Assembly: GCA_001466705.2 (NCBI GenBank)
Contig: LATX02000057.1
Location: forward strand, 310,001-374,000
DNA from: Moniliophthora roreri
Lineage: Eukaryota > Basidiomycota > Agaricomycetes > Agaricales > Marasmiaceae
Length of the DNA stretch: 64,000 nucleotides
Direction of reading: 5' to 3'
Shown: in pieces, positions 23,022 through 35,200 of the stretch
Layout of the letters: each line of letters starts with the position of its first letter
How positions within the stretch are numbered: position 1 is the first letter of the stretch
The notes under the pieces: generated by a model
Seen by the model: only the letters and a program-made list of their open reading frames with translations
Told to the model about the DNA's origin: nothing
Database searches by the model: none
Program-made: the position numbers and the translations under genes

Positions 23022-23701
23022 GCGTATTAGAGACCCCCTCATCTGTGCTCTGACCACCGATGAAACGCATTCATTACAGGCTTTTTATAATCACTCGCGA
23101 GTTATGTGTGGTTTCAAAGGATGCCGTAGCATTGCGTCTATATAGTACATATCCTCAACGACAGCCTGGCCGGGGCATGTCAAAACAATCCAAATATAGA
23201 AAAAGAAAAAAAGTCGAACGGGCAAAGGGAAAACAAATAACAGTTAGATAGCAGAGATATAATACTGGCAGACGAGCGGGAGTATTAGACCTCTTCGTAT
23301 GCGAAGAGAATGAGTCAGGCGTACGACAGAGAATATGATTAGGAAGGAGAGCGAGAGGGTTGGAGGAGCGAGAGAAGGAAATGAGCGAGAGAGAACTATA
23401 GAGAGAGAGAAAGAATCATAAAGGAACGTGGATTGGACATGAATGACCGAATGATACAGAATAACAGAAACTAATGAATGACGGGTCCCAAATTATAAAT
23501 GTCTCGAGATGCAGATGGGGGCAGTGGATGAATAGGAATTTTGCGATGACAGAGGAACGTAGGGAGCGCTGGAGATAGTGATGTAGGTGTGTGGGTGATA
23601 TGCAATAATAATATGATTATGTGCACGAACTAGACCGAGAACCAGGATTGAACAGTAGAACAGGAGAAACGCAAAAAGAATAGTTCAGGGGAGAGCGGTG
23701 G
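23022..23701. other. Intergenic spacer with GA-rich low complexity
   Basis: This lies between the convergent 3' ends of the polygalacturonase and CDC24 genes. It contains purine-rich stretches (GAGAGAGAGAAAG near 23400). No gene seen. Confidence 0.5.
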
Positions 23702-26700
23702 TCATGTCACATATAGGACAACTTGACCACCCGGCCGGTATGCCTCAAATGCCATTTGGACGTCCTCTGTCGAGCCCAACGAGACCATATCGCCGTCTTC
23801 GTCCTTGTACTTGACTCGTAACGGACCATCATCTCTTCTAGGCCCACACAAGCGTATCTTGCGACCCACTTTCTCAACGAGGTCGTCATACTCCGTCGAT
23901 CTTGGCACCTGGATTACAAAGATATCCTCATGGAAGTGTACCTTGACCTTGACTGGTTGCAATCTCCCATTGGCGCCATCGAACACCTGTGACCGGGAGG
24001 GTCGTAAACCCAGCGACGACTCGCTAGATCCGTAAGGGGTAATAGGAGACGATGAGTTTGGTGAATAGTCGGAACTATCTCCCGTCGATTGACTTGAGCC
24101 GCTTCCACGCTTACTACTACTAATCGAGCCATTTGACCTTGGGTCCCATTGTGCCGTAGGTAGAGGGGGTGGCACACTCTTCGGAATGTATGCTGTCGGC
24201 TGACTAGCGCTCCTCGAGCGATTCACCGGAGCGGGTGTTGGTGGGATACCGTTTCGGTACTCGTTACTGTTCATGTCAACTGCCGACCGGAGTTTCGTCG
24301 AGCTGAATTGGCTGCGCAGTGTTGGTCTTGGCCGGACACCAGCTGCACCAGGACCATAGCTACCGTCGCTTCCGTTACTTGCATTACTCATACCACTCGC
24401 GTTGGAGTTGAGACGTGGTGTTGTCGGTCGTAAGCTCCCAGCAGGCACCTCTGAATACCCCGCTGCTCTCCGTGTTCCCATGGGCGTACCACGACCCGAA
24501 CTGCCACCATACGAACTGGCCGGGGGATAATCCTCGTAATCGTCCTCGTCAGCCTCTGATTCGAACGCGTCATGAGGAGGGTACCCTTGTGGTCCAACAT
24601 TGTATGGCACAGCGCTGGCTGAATGTTGGTCGTAAACGCTATCACCACGACTTCTGTGATACACGTTCTGGACCGGGGGAGGGTAACCGGGTCCAGCTGA
24701 AGAACCAATCCTGGGGTTGGTGCTATTGGCGACGATACGGGACATGCCTCTCTCCGAAGCTCGTCTCTGCGCAGCCTCTCGAATCAACCGGTTGATAGTC
24801 GATTCCCATTGTCGCATCTGGTCCTCTCGCCGACACCGCAGCGTGAAATATTCCAGATCATCATCGCCTTTCCACCAGACGGCAAGCGGGTATTGAGTGG
24901 GGATCCCAGAAGCTACGTCGGCGTTAACTACGATATCTCGGTCAAAGAACCATTTCGCACATACCTGTAGAGTTTCTAGAAGGTGTAGGAACGGCCTGGG
25001 TAACGTTGCCAAGGAAAATACGGCCTTTCAACAATAGCGGCGTATTCTTCTTTTGCGGTTCTCCAAAACCGGGTGTCAAGGGTGCCGATGTCGACTGCTT
25101 CTTGAGTATGGAATTGCTCTTGCTAACCTTCCTTCCATTCGGCGGTGGTGGTAAGGCCTCCTTGCAACACAAGATAATCTTCTCAAAGAGGAAGACATGA
25201 TACTCCCGGTCGATATCGGACTTGGTGACGACGAAGATATCATCAAGCAGAAGCTGACCAAAATTCTCCAAATGGTGGCCTTTCCAATCTTCAACTCGTG
25301 ATGCAAGATTCTTGACGGTTAGTTCATTCTCAGCTTGCCGTTGGGCCTCATTGATTTTGTCGGTGATTCTTTTGGCAGCTTCTGATCCGGCCTTTAGTTC
25401 GGCGAGGTGAGGATAATCATCCTCTGACGATGCTTTGATAAGAGACTGAGGTGACAACGCTAATCAGTCATGATGGGCGTGAAACATACGTGCAAGACTT
25501 ACATCAAGGAGTAGAGGGTACTTGCAGACTCGCTGAATTGGCTTGATTAGGAAGGCAGGCAGTTCGCCTTTGACGTTGATCAGGTGGTTGAGCGCCTGTT
25601 GACACATGTTTAATCAACCATTCGGAAACAGCCGGCGATTGCCGAAAGAGTAAAAAGGTGTAGGTTGCCAAGGCGCCTGCCGTGGAAGCGGGAGGGAATG
25701 GATGAGAAGAGAAGAAGAAATACTTACTGCAAGGCTCTGCTCGTTGGTGAGCATGAGATCAGAAGCAGCCGTGTAATTTGCGCAGTAGGGCTCGTAGACG
25801 ACGAACTCATCTTCCTATTGTGCCCAAAAGAGTAAAAGGAGCGATACAATTAGTAAAACAATGGGAAATCCAGAACAAGAACATGAAATGTTTACTCACG
25901 TTCTCCAGAAAGGGTGCGCCCCATCTTTGATCGCCCCATGCTTGTTCTGCTATACTTTCGAGCCTGATGAGGAATTTGCGTTGGAAATTGAGTAGTTTGT
26001 TGAGATTAGGGAAGAGGAAATGGATGGTGTCTTGGTCAATAATGTTACTTTGTGAGAGGGCGGTAGCGTATTTCTGATCAAGACGTTAATCGCGTGAAGA
26101 ATGAATGGAGCCGAATGGCACGAACCTGCATGATCTCCAAGTCTTGCACGTATTTACGCTCGGTCTCTACGATTTCCCGAACAATGTTGTTGCGTGCAGC
26201 TTCTTTGCTATTGGATGGTGCAGGGGTTGGATTGGAAGCTGTGGCGAGCGAGTCATGGGAATCATGGGACGCCAAGTAGGGGGGTGATGAGGGTGCCTCT
26301 TCCCATGCATCTTCTGGGAGATGATCTACGATGGCCTTGACGGTCTTGATAACCTATTATAATGAGTTGAGAGAGCTGGGTAAATAGCAAGGAGGTAGGT
26401 GAGGACGTACCTTGACCAACCCATCCGTCGAATCTCGATTCCACAAGTCGGTAATGGTAAATTGCTCGACCTCTGGGATAATAGCAGCGATATTCTTTAT
26501 CTGCATGCTAAAAAGAGCGATAGCTCGCTTCTTGACACGGTCTGGATTAGCCTCATAGGCTTCTGGGTCGAATTCTGAATTGTTGATTTTGTTGAAGCCC
26601 TGGCCCTCGGGCAAGAGATCGAAAATGTAGCACAGTGGAATGCCGTATGAGAAGAGATCCCAAAGCTGAGTGACTGGGTCGGTTGACTGGCGGGAATCTG

Positions 26701-26890
26701 AGGAAGCGACGAGGGAAAAGTAGTCGTTGAAGCCTCGGAGACGCATGAGACGAGACTTTAGACGGGAACATTCTTGGTAAAGGGAAGTAATGGCAGCCTG
26801 GTTGAGAAGAGTATTGTTTGCGACGGGGGTGTCGATGTGTAGACCCGAGCCAGAGACGATTGATTTTTTGCGGCCTGCGACAGACGCCAT
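23702..26890 (-). CDS. CDC24: Cdc42 guanine nucleotide exchange factor
   Basis: Exons on the minus strand: 26890-26411, 26353-26126, 26073-25900, 25814-25728, 25595-25503, 25445-24965 and 24912-23702, all with matching phases. Domains in order: a calponin-homology-like CDC24 N-terminus (DPVTQLWDLFSYGIPLCYIF), a DH domain (REIVETERKYVQDLEIMQ through FLIKPIQRVCKYPLLL), a PH domain (EYHVFLFEKIILCCKE, PLAVWWKGDDDLEYFTLRC), a disordered Ser-rich linker and a C-terminal PB1 domain (VKVKVHFHEDIFVIQV, YKDEDGDMVSLGSTEDV). This is the full Cdc24 architecture: it loads GTP on Cdc42, and the PB1 end binds a Bem1-type scaffold for polarity. The length (about 915 residues) is normal. Confidence 0.96.
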
Positions 26891-28656
26891 GGCGGGGCGG
26901 GCGGAAGGGGGATTGGGACAAGTTAACTCGTTACTAGCTGGGAATATTTCAAATGGCCCATGTGTGTCTGGTTACCCACCCCAAATCTGGTAATTTGGTC
27001 TTGTTTGTTCAGCATCTGGTCACCTACATCTCTCTGTGTGGCCACCCTCGGTGCCACTCTCTCATATTGGATCTATTGTGCTGCTGGCTGGTCTTGTGCT
27101 ACTACTACTACTATCTTCACTGGCACTCGTTCCTCAAGGTCGTCCCTCCATGCTTCCCATTGCTCACCCGATCAGTAACACATCTTCTCTCTTCAATCAA
27201 GTTACAGCGGCGTTACTGGCTTACTGTACTGGTGTATCCCATCTCTGTCATATATCTATTCGAGTAAATATGCCAACAGATCTCCAGCCGATTCCATCAC
27301 CGGGCAAGCCCATGCTGCCCTCATCCATCAATGCCAATGTCACATCCAGTTCGCGAGGATGTAGAGAACCAGCGTCAATCCTATACCATTGTCAACCCGC
27401 TATTAGGCCTTGTCCGTGCCCTGTCCCTCCTCATAAAGGTTCAGGTCCTGTTTAGGATCGGTTAAAGCCCCCTCTCTCGAGGTACCTATTTGAATCAGCA
27501 AACCAGGCTCAAACTTGTTGCAGTTGTTTCACGATACGGTCCCGCGCCCTGGTCATACCTTTCCAGCTTCGAACCCTCAATTATTTTTTTTTCTTCTCAG
27601 CGTCACTCTCAATCTGAATTACAACCTGACCTTGTCGTCATTTTTTCTGTTGGGTTGTGGAAACCTGTTGTGGAGTCTCACTATCAATATATGATGCCGT
27701 TCTGGAGCCTATGCGCTAGGGCCGCGCTAGGCCGAGCTTTGGAGGCTGGAAAGTTGAGACAGGCCTGAGCCCTCCCATCCATACGTTCCTTCCCAGGGTC
27801 GCAAGGGAGTACGGACAGGGACGAAGGAGACGGGGCAGCCGTACGCGTCGGCTAACAACGATCTTACATACACGATACCCTGTTACACAACGTCTTGCAG
27901 CAGAGTCGGCGTTCATGATCCTTGCCAAACACGCACACGTATATCTGTGTCCCAATGGAAACCAGGCTCGAATCCAACTCGACATCAATGCTTGGTTCCA
28001 AGCCAGGAAAGTTCAAGATGCTATTCCTCCCAAGAACATTCCGGTATCTGCGGTCTGATATCATGAGTACAACGGCGCTCGTGCAACGCCGCCCACATGT
28101 ACAATAACTACTACTAAGTACACTATATTGTAGTATCCGATGCGTTTCCCGCCACTACAGCTAACAATAGATTCAATCATTCATTGCGACTCTCTAACGC
28201 CAATGACATATCCTCGGAAAGCCATACTGATTCAATTGAAGTGCAGATGATGTGAAATTACAAGATACTGCAATTAGAGCAGTAAAAGGAAGTATGAAGT
28301 ATTCTTTCAGTGGGAGTAAAAATACCCAAGACCACAAGTTGTATGAAGCACCCAGCTTAGTGGCGCATAGATGCCAGAGAGCACAGTCGACTGGAAATGT
28401 ATTGCAAATGGAAGAACATGCGAATTGATCTTTTTTTTTTGTCGGTTCCGCTCCAACTCGGTTTGATCTTAGATCGCCTATGCACGAGCGCAAAGAATCG
28501 CGCGCAGACCATTCAAGTATTCTGTCAAGAAATCAAAATCGAGCAAAATTTCAAAGTCGGATTCGGGACACGAAAGCGACAAATTTCAATGATCAAGCGT
28601 GGGAATTTTGACCAGGACTCCTACCACCGTTATCTTGTGTCCTGCGGGCGAGACCC
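26891..28656. other. Long divergent spacer between CDC24 and RAP1
   Basis: 1.77 kb upstream of two divergent genes. Open frames at 27036-27455 and elsewhere have no recognisable domain and no intron logic. A CTA/TAC-type short repeat lies near 27100. Probably leaders and promoters. Confidence 0.5.
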
Positions 28657-31219
28657 ATGGCACCTCCGTCTCGCTTCGTCCCTTCGCCCGACGATGCTAG
28701 CGATGGAGATGGTTCTCAGTCGGCCTTGTCCACTTTATTTATTGACCCTATGCTTGGTTCTCCGCTGCAAATATACATAGAGAAGGATGTTCAGAACAGG
28801 GAGAGTTTGGTTGGTCTGGTCACGGTGAGCGGTCATCTAATCCTTCTTCCCGAATTACTTGAGGTTTTGGGAACTCCGCGGCGCGTCTTACTGATATATC
28901 ACTGTATAGAAACATGGGGGGACCATATCTCCAGGATATAGTCATGTTCCTTACATCCTAGGTACGCGTTTTCGCGTCCATTCATCGGTGGCACATTGTT
29001 AATATTCGCCAAGTGGATCCTTTGAAGCCTTCAGGTCAAAGTCTATACCGTCAATATGCGGCGAAGAGGGGAAAGATTGTCTTGAACGCACAGTGGGTTG
29101 AAGAATGTATCAAAGCCGGACAGCTACAAACGTTTCATACGAATTGGGCGGGGTGTAAAGTCACCGGGAATGAGACGTTCGTAGTCTTCTTATCCTTTTG
29201 CTATAGTACTAACGAAGCGGCTTACAGTGCATCACCAACACCAGCTGAGATTTTATCCGTTCCAGAACAACAGCAACCACAACAGCAGGCCATTCCATCT
29301 GCAGCACCTGCACCTGCACCCCCACCTCCACACCCAATAATAACCCCACAAACCGTCGAACAACTCGTTCATCACGCAGCCCAAGCCCATCAGTTCCCCT
29401 ACCCCATCTTCCCATCACACCTACATCCAGGATCTCTCCCGCGCGAAGGTTCAGGACCCCTACCTCCTCCGCCTCCTCCGCCATGGCAGACGCAGCCGAG
29501 TATTGCGCCTCAGCAGACACATATCTCACCACCTCATCCTCATCCCCCTCCGCCACCGCCTACTTTGTTACATCGTCCGCCAGACAGTTGGGCAGAGTAT
29601 GACCCCGGACAGGCGGATCCATATGAATTTAGATACAGAGAGCATGCGGAGTGGGGCCATTACTATGATCCCGCTGTCAGTATCTTCCTTTTTCTCCCCG
29701 TGTTATGTGAATGCATACTAATGGTGGAATAGTACGACCAGGCATACGATCCAGGTGGCTACCTCGATGATCCAGCGCCTGGAGAAGCTCCAGCCCCAGC
29801 AACTACAGCTACAGCTACAACCACAACTACATCTCCTGCACTTCAGTCTGTTGCAGGCCCATCAACAGCACCTGTACAGCAACAGGCGCCTGCAAAGGTT
29901 ACGAGGGGGCGTAAGAGAACGCGTACAGTGGTATGTAATGTGCTATCTCCTCTTGACGTTTCTTGACATTTGACGTGAACACAAATACAGCCACCACCAG
30001 CAGCTCCACCTTCATCCTTGGTTATCAATCGTAATCCACCTGCAAGGTCGCCTACACCCCCAACAAGGGTGATCAAGAGCACGTATGGAGGAAATCTGTT
30101 CACAGCGGATGATATTGAGTACTTGAAGAAGTATATTGATTATTCGCAAGAGCAGGGGTTGGTTTTGAGGTACGTTATCGGTTCTTTTTCTCGGATTTTA
30201 CGACATTTTATTGAGGGGTTCGCCGCTGTAGCTTGAGGGAGATTTGTGAGAGGATTGCCATCAAGGTGTGTTCTTGTCTTCCTTTAATGAAGGAATGCCA
30301 AATGTTGATAACTGCGCTTCTCTTTCATATAACCCTAGGCACCACATCACTCGTAAGTGTCAACCTTTCATTACCTTCCAAAAGGCGCTGTTCATAATGA
30401 ACTGTACAAAGTTTCTACTCCTGGCGCCGATACTGCAACAAACACCGAATCAAATTGGGCGGCTATGCAATGAATGCCGACCGGTCAGAGTCGCCTCCAC
30501 CTGATGGTGTACCAGGGGAACCTGACATCGAGGAGGAAGAGGTTCACGTAGCGTTACCTGGATCGGGTCTGGGATCTCTCGACACAACGGCAAGACAGCG
30601 TAACCGCTCGCCCACGCCTCCCAGAGTCTTACACCGCAGCACGACCGGGAAAGGTGTAGCATTCACGGATGAGGATATCAAATTTTTGATTCGCTTTATG
30701 GAGTATCGCAAATCGCAGGGAAAGCTTGATATGGTGGCCTTTTGGAAAGACGTTGCTGCCAAGGTCTGTTTCTATTTTTCTAGCTCTTGTTAATGTATCA
30801 TTGACACGGTTGGTATGCAGGCCCCCCACCACTCCCGTGCATCTTGGATGAAATACTGGCGGAGACACAAGCACGAATTGGACAGAACCGATACGGACGA
30901 TCCGTTACCATCAAGGCCGGATAAGAAGATGCGGTATAGCCGTGAAGATGATGTGCTTCTTGCCAAGTTCTTTTGCAACCAGCCAGAGGGGACTTCTGAT
31001 AAGGTGTTCCAGGCATTTGGTCGTCAGGTATGTTGGTTTCCTTGTCCCTTGTTCCGAGATAAGCTAAAGATTGCGTTATTGTAGAACCCACATCACCCGT
31101 GGAAAGGCTGGCAAGAGCATCATCGGATACATAAAGCAAAAATTGACCATTATATCAAGATGCTGAAGAATGGGGAGAACATTGATGACCTTCAGGATGA
31201 TATTGAACCGCCTTCGTAG
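28657..31219 (+). CDS. RAP1: RAP1-like telomere protein: BRCT plus three Myb-like repeats
   Basis: Exons: 28657-28824, 28910-28961, 29014-29176, 29228-29675, 29733-29930, 29991 onward, and more to the stop at 31217-31219. The N-terminus is a BRCT domain (LFIDPMLGSPLQIYIEKD, KHGGTISPGYSHVPYILVDP, KIVLNAQWVEECI, LQTFHTNWAGCKVTG). A Pro/Gln-rich linker follows, then three tandem Rap1-type Myb modules. Each begins with a TxxD or SRED helix (NLFTADDIEYLKKYI; VAFTDEDIKFLIRFM; MRYSREDDVLLAKFF) and ends with a PHHxxxxW motif (APHHSFYSWRRY; APHHSRASWMKYW; NPHHPWKGWQEHH). A short basic patch GRKRTRTV lies before them. This is the domain set of fungal Rap1, a shelterin-type telomere factor. No C-terminal RCT domain is apparent; the protein ends soon after the third repeat. 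Confidence 0.82.
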
Positions 31220-31433
31220 CTGTCCCGCCAGGATGCACGCTTTTCTTGATGTTGCCATTTAGGATTTGACATTGGCATCCTTTTTTTTTTGTAGAGCATA
31301 ACTCATCGTACCGCACCGTCGTCATAATGACCTTGTAGCCATAAGTATCTTATTGCGTTTTTGATGTATGGATATGGGGATTTCTTGGGATTCTAATGTT
31401 CAGTAAATCACTGATTACCGCTTGACTTCTCAC

Positions 31434-32941
31434 CATGACGATGCCTGAATACCTAACACAAGGACAAATTGACCAGGCATGTACACTGTCCAATTAATTT
31501 ATATCAACTGAACGGGGTCTATATCGATGCTTAGTTTTACCAGAACGGGTGAGAAGAATTGCCTTCAAATCTAAACAATCGACAACGACAATTGCAGATA
31601 TCTCCTCGTACCCGGTTTCCTGGATTCCGTGGACACCAATGCTCTCCTATCTCGTGCAAAGCAGTTATTGGACGAGTTTCCCATCGAGAACCATCCTTTG
31701 GTACTAGCATCGCTATCTTGATGTCCTTTCCGTATATCTCATCCATCGATACCCAAATAGACCAAATTTACGACTGGGGACGATAATCACGTTGGAGACG
31801 ACTATTTCTTGACTTCTGGTGACAAGATGTGTGTTTCTCGTTTCCAATCTGACTCATGTTGACCTGCTCATTAATGATCCGTAATTCAGACGGTTCTTCT
31901 TGGAAGAAGATGCCATCGATAAAGACGGCAAGCTGACAAGGGAGAAGCAGAAAGCTGTGAATAAGATTGGGCACGGTGCGTGTACCTTGGTTCTGGATGC
32001 GGTAGAGAGCGGAATTCATCGAGTGATTTGACATAGGTTTGCACGAACTGGACCCGTTATTCAGGAAGGTTACCCTGGAGAATGAACGGTTGAAAGCACT
32101 CGTTCGGGATCTCAAATTCCATGTCGACCCCGTAGGTAAGACATTTGATTCTAGATTTGCGGTTGGAGATGACGTTGGTTGTTGGTAGCTCTACAGTCCA
32201 TGGTGATAACAAAACAGCCTGAGATTGGAGGAGCAGGTGAGGTTTACTTACTTTCAAATTGTCTTGGTGTCGCTCATGAAGTTGACCAGTTCCGGAACAT
32301 AATGATTCGTATGCTCGTTACTGAAATCGAGAACGAAGGATTTTCGCTGACGTTGAGATAATTTATAGGACATTCCTTGTACGTGATTGGTCGAGCTTTG
32401 AAGCGTGTGCTATGAAGCTAACCATTTGGTTATTATTTTAAAGTATACAGATCCTCCTTCGGCCCTAGGGTTCTGGATTGCACTTGAACAATGCACCCCG
32501 GAGAATGGCGCTCTTTCGTTTCTTCCAGGCTCACACCGCACCGCTCCTATTACCAAACGATTCGTGAGGCTCCCAAGCGGCGGTACTGGTTTTGAATCCC
32601 TTTCAACACCCGAGCTCGAAGCACAGTATGCCGCCGCTTCTCAAGGGAAATACATTCTCGAAACATGTAACCCTGGTATGCTCTCCGGAGGCTTTGTTCA
32701 TTCAGCTCCATTTACATTGGTTCTGACAGGCGATCTGGTACTAATACACGGTTCGGTGCTCCACAAATCTGAACGCAATACCAGCCAGCATGCTCGATTC
32801 GCGTATACTTTCCACATGATTGAATCGCCTCCTCGAGCCACCTATGATGCGAAGAATTGGTTGCAACCCACTCCTGGCATGCCTTTCTCGCATATCTTAG
32901 ACAAACCGAACATGGCCTTAGTCAATCCTGCTCTTGCATGA
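31434..32941 (+). CDS. Phytanoyl-CoA dioxygenase family protein (PHYHD1-like)
   Basis: The start MTMPEYLTQGQIDQ is followed by FYQNGYLVIPGFLDSV. The Fe(II) site is assembled from spliced exons: VPEHNDSTFLYTDPPS gives the HxD pair, and the distal His lies in GDLVLIHGSVLH. The 2-oxoglutarate-binding Arg is likely the one in SQHARFAYTFH. PhyH enzymes hydroxylate lipid or small-molecule substrates using 2-oxoglutarate; the substrate here is unknown. The first intron (31477-31534) has a GC donor (GCATGT) if the conserved phase is kept. Later exons begin at 31535 and the CDS ends LVNPALA at 32939-32941. It stops 94 nt before the end of the convergent CMD gene. Confidence 0.88.
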
Positions 32942-33035
32942 TCTTACATTCTGTATTGAACATTGTACAATATGACTCCGCTATGAATTCCGTTCCTCGG
33001 CTGCGAGAGGTTCCTAAATCCACCGCCGGACCCAA

Positions 33036-33843
33036 TCACTTCAGAAGTCCTTCTGCTTTCAACTTCTTCACAGCCTCTTCTGCGACACGGAAGCTTTCCA
33101 TCCCTGTTCTATCATAGAATCAGCATCAAGAATTCTCGGAAGGATATAAACAACATACGGAATACCGCAATAGACCGATGTGTGCAAGAGCGTCTCACGA
33201 ATCTCGGTTTCTGTTGCTCCGTTAGCTACGGCGCCTCTAGAGATGGGAACCGGTATCCTATAAATAAAGAGAAGACTGAATGGGTGAGATGAGAAGTTTG
33301 CGCACCTGATATGGCCTGCCAACTGGTCGAATGAGTTCTAAACCACTCTCTCTGAATGGCAATTACGAAAACTTACTTCTGCGTGTTTTGCTTGAAAGGC
33401 CAGTAACGCGATAGTGATCAGGCTTCTTTGTTTCGATTCAAGTCCGGGTCTTGTCCAGATGGATCCCCAGGCAACCTGTCACGAAAGTTTCAATAGAGAG
33501 CATTGAAGGCGGTCGCGATGCTTCCTTCCGTTGCTAGCTGCAGGGCAATTTAACAAACGTGAACTTCCCTATAAATCACAAGAACACACTTCTTGCATGG
33601 GCCGCATGAATTCAGAAGCTCCCTGAGGTAGAAATCGAATATGAGATCTTCGGGTTTCGTGAATAATCTACGGGCGTCTTCACTTTTGCAAGCTGATTAT
33701 CCACAAATTCATCCCCCTAACCAATGTCAAGCTGAGTGGGCAATTCGCGGATGCGAAGCAATGCTTACCAATACACGACGCCGAACTACCATTCCTGCAT
33801 CGTATATCTCTTTGTGCGCCTGTTCGTTTGGCCTACTAGACAT
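33036..33843 (-). CDS. Carboxymuconolactone decarboxylase (CMD/AhpD-fold) family protein
   Basis: Minus strand. The start MSSRPNEQAHKEIYDAGMVV leads to RRRVLGDEFVDNQLAKVKTP, then EFMRPMQE, VAWGSIWTRPGLESKQRSLI, KHAENSFDQLAGHIRGAVAN, ETEIRETLLHTSVYCGMESF and the end KKLKAEGLLK. This is the CMD fold; proteins of this family decarboxylate carboxymuconolactone or act as thiol peroxidase partners. Only one Cys sits near the usual active-site helix (SVYCG). The exon after PMQE is awkward: a LATE block fits the family, but it is not followed by a usable donor before VAWGS. It is divergent to the dehydrogenase at 34018, with 174 bp between the starts. Confidence 0.75.
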
Positions 33844-34017
33844 AAGTACTGGGAAGAGATGGACGTTGGTTGAGAAGTATGACGGAGTGAGTGTGAGAGA
33901 CATGCGGCAGCATCGACCCGCTCAGGTGACTGTTTCACAGGCTATCTCCTCTGTTATTATCAATCCCACGAGCAAGTGCTCTCTTCTTTAGCACGACGAG
34001 TATTCTAGGATCTGACA

Positions 34018-35200
34018 ATGGACTCCGAGCCAATGTCTTTTCCAAAACGTTTTGGATGGATTGGTCTAGGTGCCATGGGATATCCTATGGCCAAACAGCT
34101 CCGTCAGAACCTGCCGTCGTCCTCTTCGCTTGTCATTTATGACATAGATCAGGATGTCCTTCACCGCTTTGCAAGAGAGAATCTCGGCTCAATATCGGTT
34201 ACTATTGCAGCTAATGCCAAAGAAGTTGCAGAGAATTCAGTAAGATCCTAGAGGGTCTATCAGCAGCGAAGCGAAATGCTGACTTTGTGTAGGACTGCGT
34301 GGTATCGATTGTACCAGAAGGTGCCCATGTCAGAGCCGTGTATCTGAACCCGGAGACAGGCGTTCTGGCAACTGATATTGACGGAAAACTCCTGATTGAC
34401 TGGTAGGTTACAAACAGAGGCAAATTAAATAGCAAGTAATCTGACCTTTTTAGCTCCACGATAGACCCAGAGACGTCCTTGGAAGTCGGTGACGCTGTAC
34501 GCGCCTCCGCGTGTTCAGACAGTGTGGCACACTTCTACGATGCGCCCGTGTCTGGTGGTACAGCAGGTGCCGAGAAAGGGACTCTGACCTTCATGGTCGG
34601 TACCGCAGAGAGTGACCCAATCTTTCCAGTTCTGAGAGAGATCTTCTCCACGATGGGAAAATCAGTATGCCCCATAGGAGGTCGTGGCCTGGGATTGGCA
34701 GCAAAGTTGAGCAACAACTACCTCTCTGGAATGGTTACTCTTGCGACAGCTGAGGCCATGAACCTTGGTATGCGCCTTGGTATTGATCCAAAAGTCCTGA
34801 GCAACTGCTTTAAGACGAGCTCCAGTTCAAATTGGGTGAATAACACCATCAATCCTGTTCCTGGTGTTTGTCCAGATGCGGTAACAAGTAAAGGATACGA
34901 AGGAGGTTTCAAGGTCAGCTCCACGACGTGCCCAGAGACTGAATAGCTGACATCTCACCTCGAAGGTTCAACTAATGAAAAAAGACGTGACACTCGCCAT
35001 CCAAGCTGCGAATCATGCAGGAGCGAAATTGGTTCTAGCCAATGCAGGACTGAGTGCTTACTCGGAGGCCTCGCAAGATCCGCGCTGTAAGGACAAGGAT
35101 TGTCGCGTTGTGTACAGATGGTAAGTGAGTTGACACTCCGGCAGGTCATGCGTGCTTGATGGCATTTGACCCTAGGCTAGGCGGCGTTGAACCTCAATGA
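34018..35200 (+). CDS. 3-hydroxyisobutyrate dehydrogenase-like NAD(P)-dependent enzyme
   Basis: The N-terminal Rossmann motif is FGWIGLGAMGYPMAKQL. The substrate signature is FYDAPVSGGTAGAEKGTLTF, and the catalytic lysine lies in LAAKLSNNYLSG. The C-terminal helices include VQLMKKDVTLAIQAA, and the CDS ends RWLGGVEPQ at 35198-35200. Members oxidise 3-hydroxyisobutyrate in valine breakdown, usually in mitochondria; related enzymes reduce tartronate semialdehyde. No clear targeting peptide is seen (MDSEPMSFPKR). Introns include one after AENS (about 34240-34292) and one just before the last 25 codons. Length is normal for the family. Confidence 0.9.

Noticed and set aside
27036..27455. 139-codon open frame upstream of CDC24
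   Set aside because: Low-complexity, Ser/Pro/Ile-rich, no domain, no intron support; lies in a promoter-type spacer.
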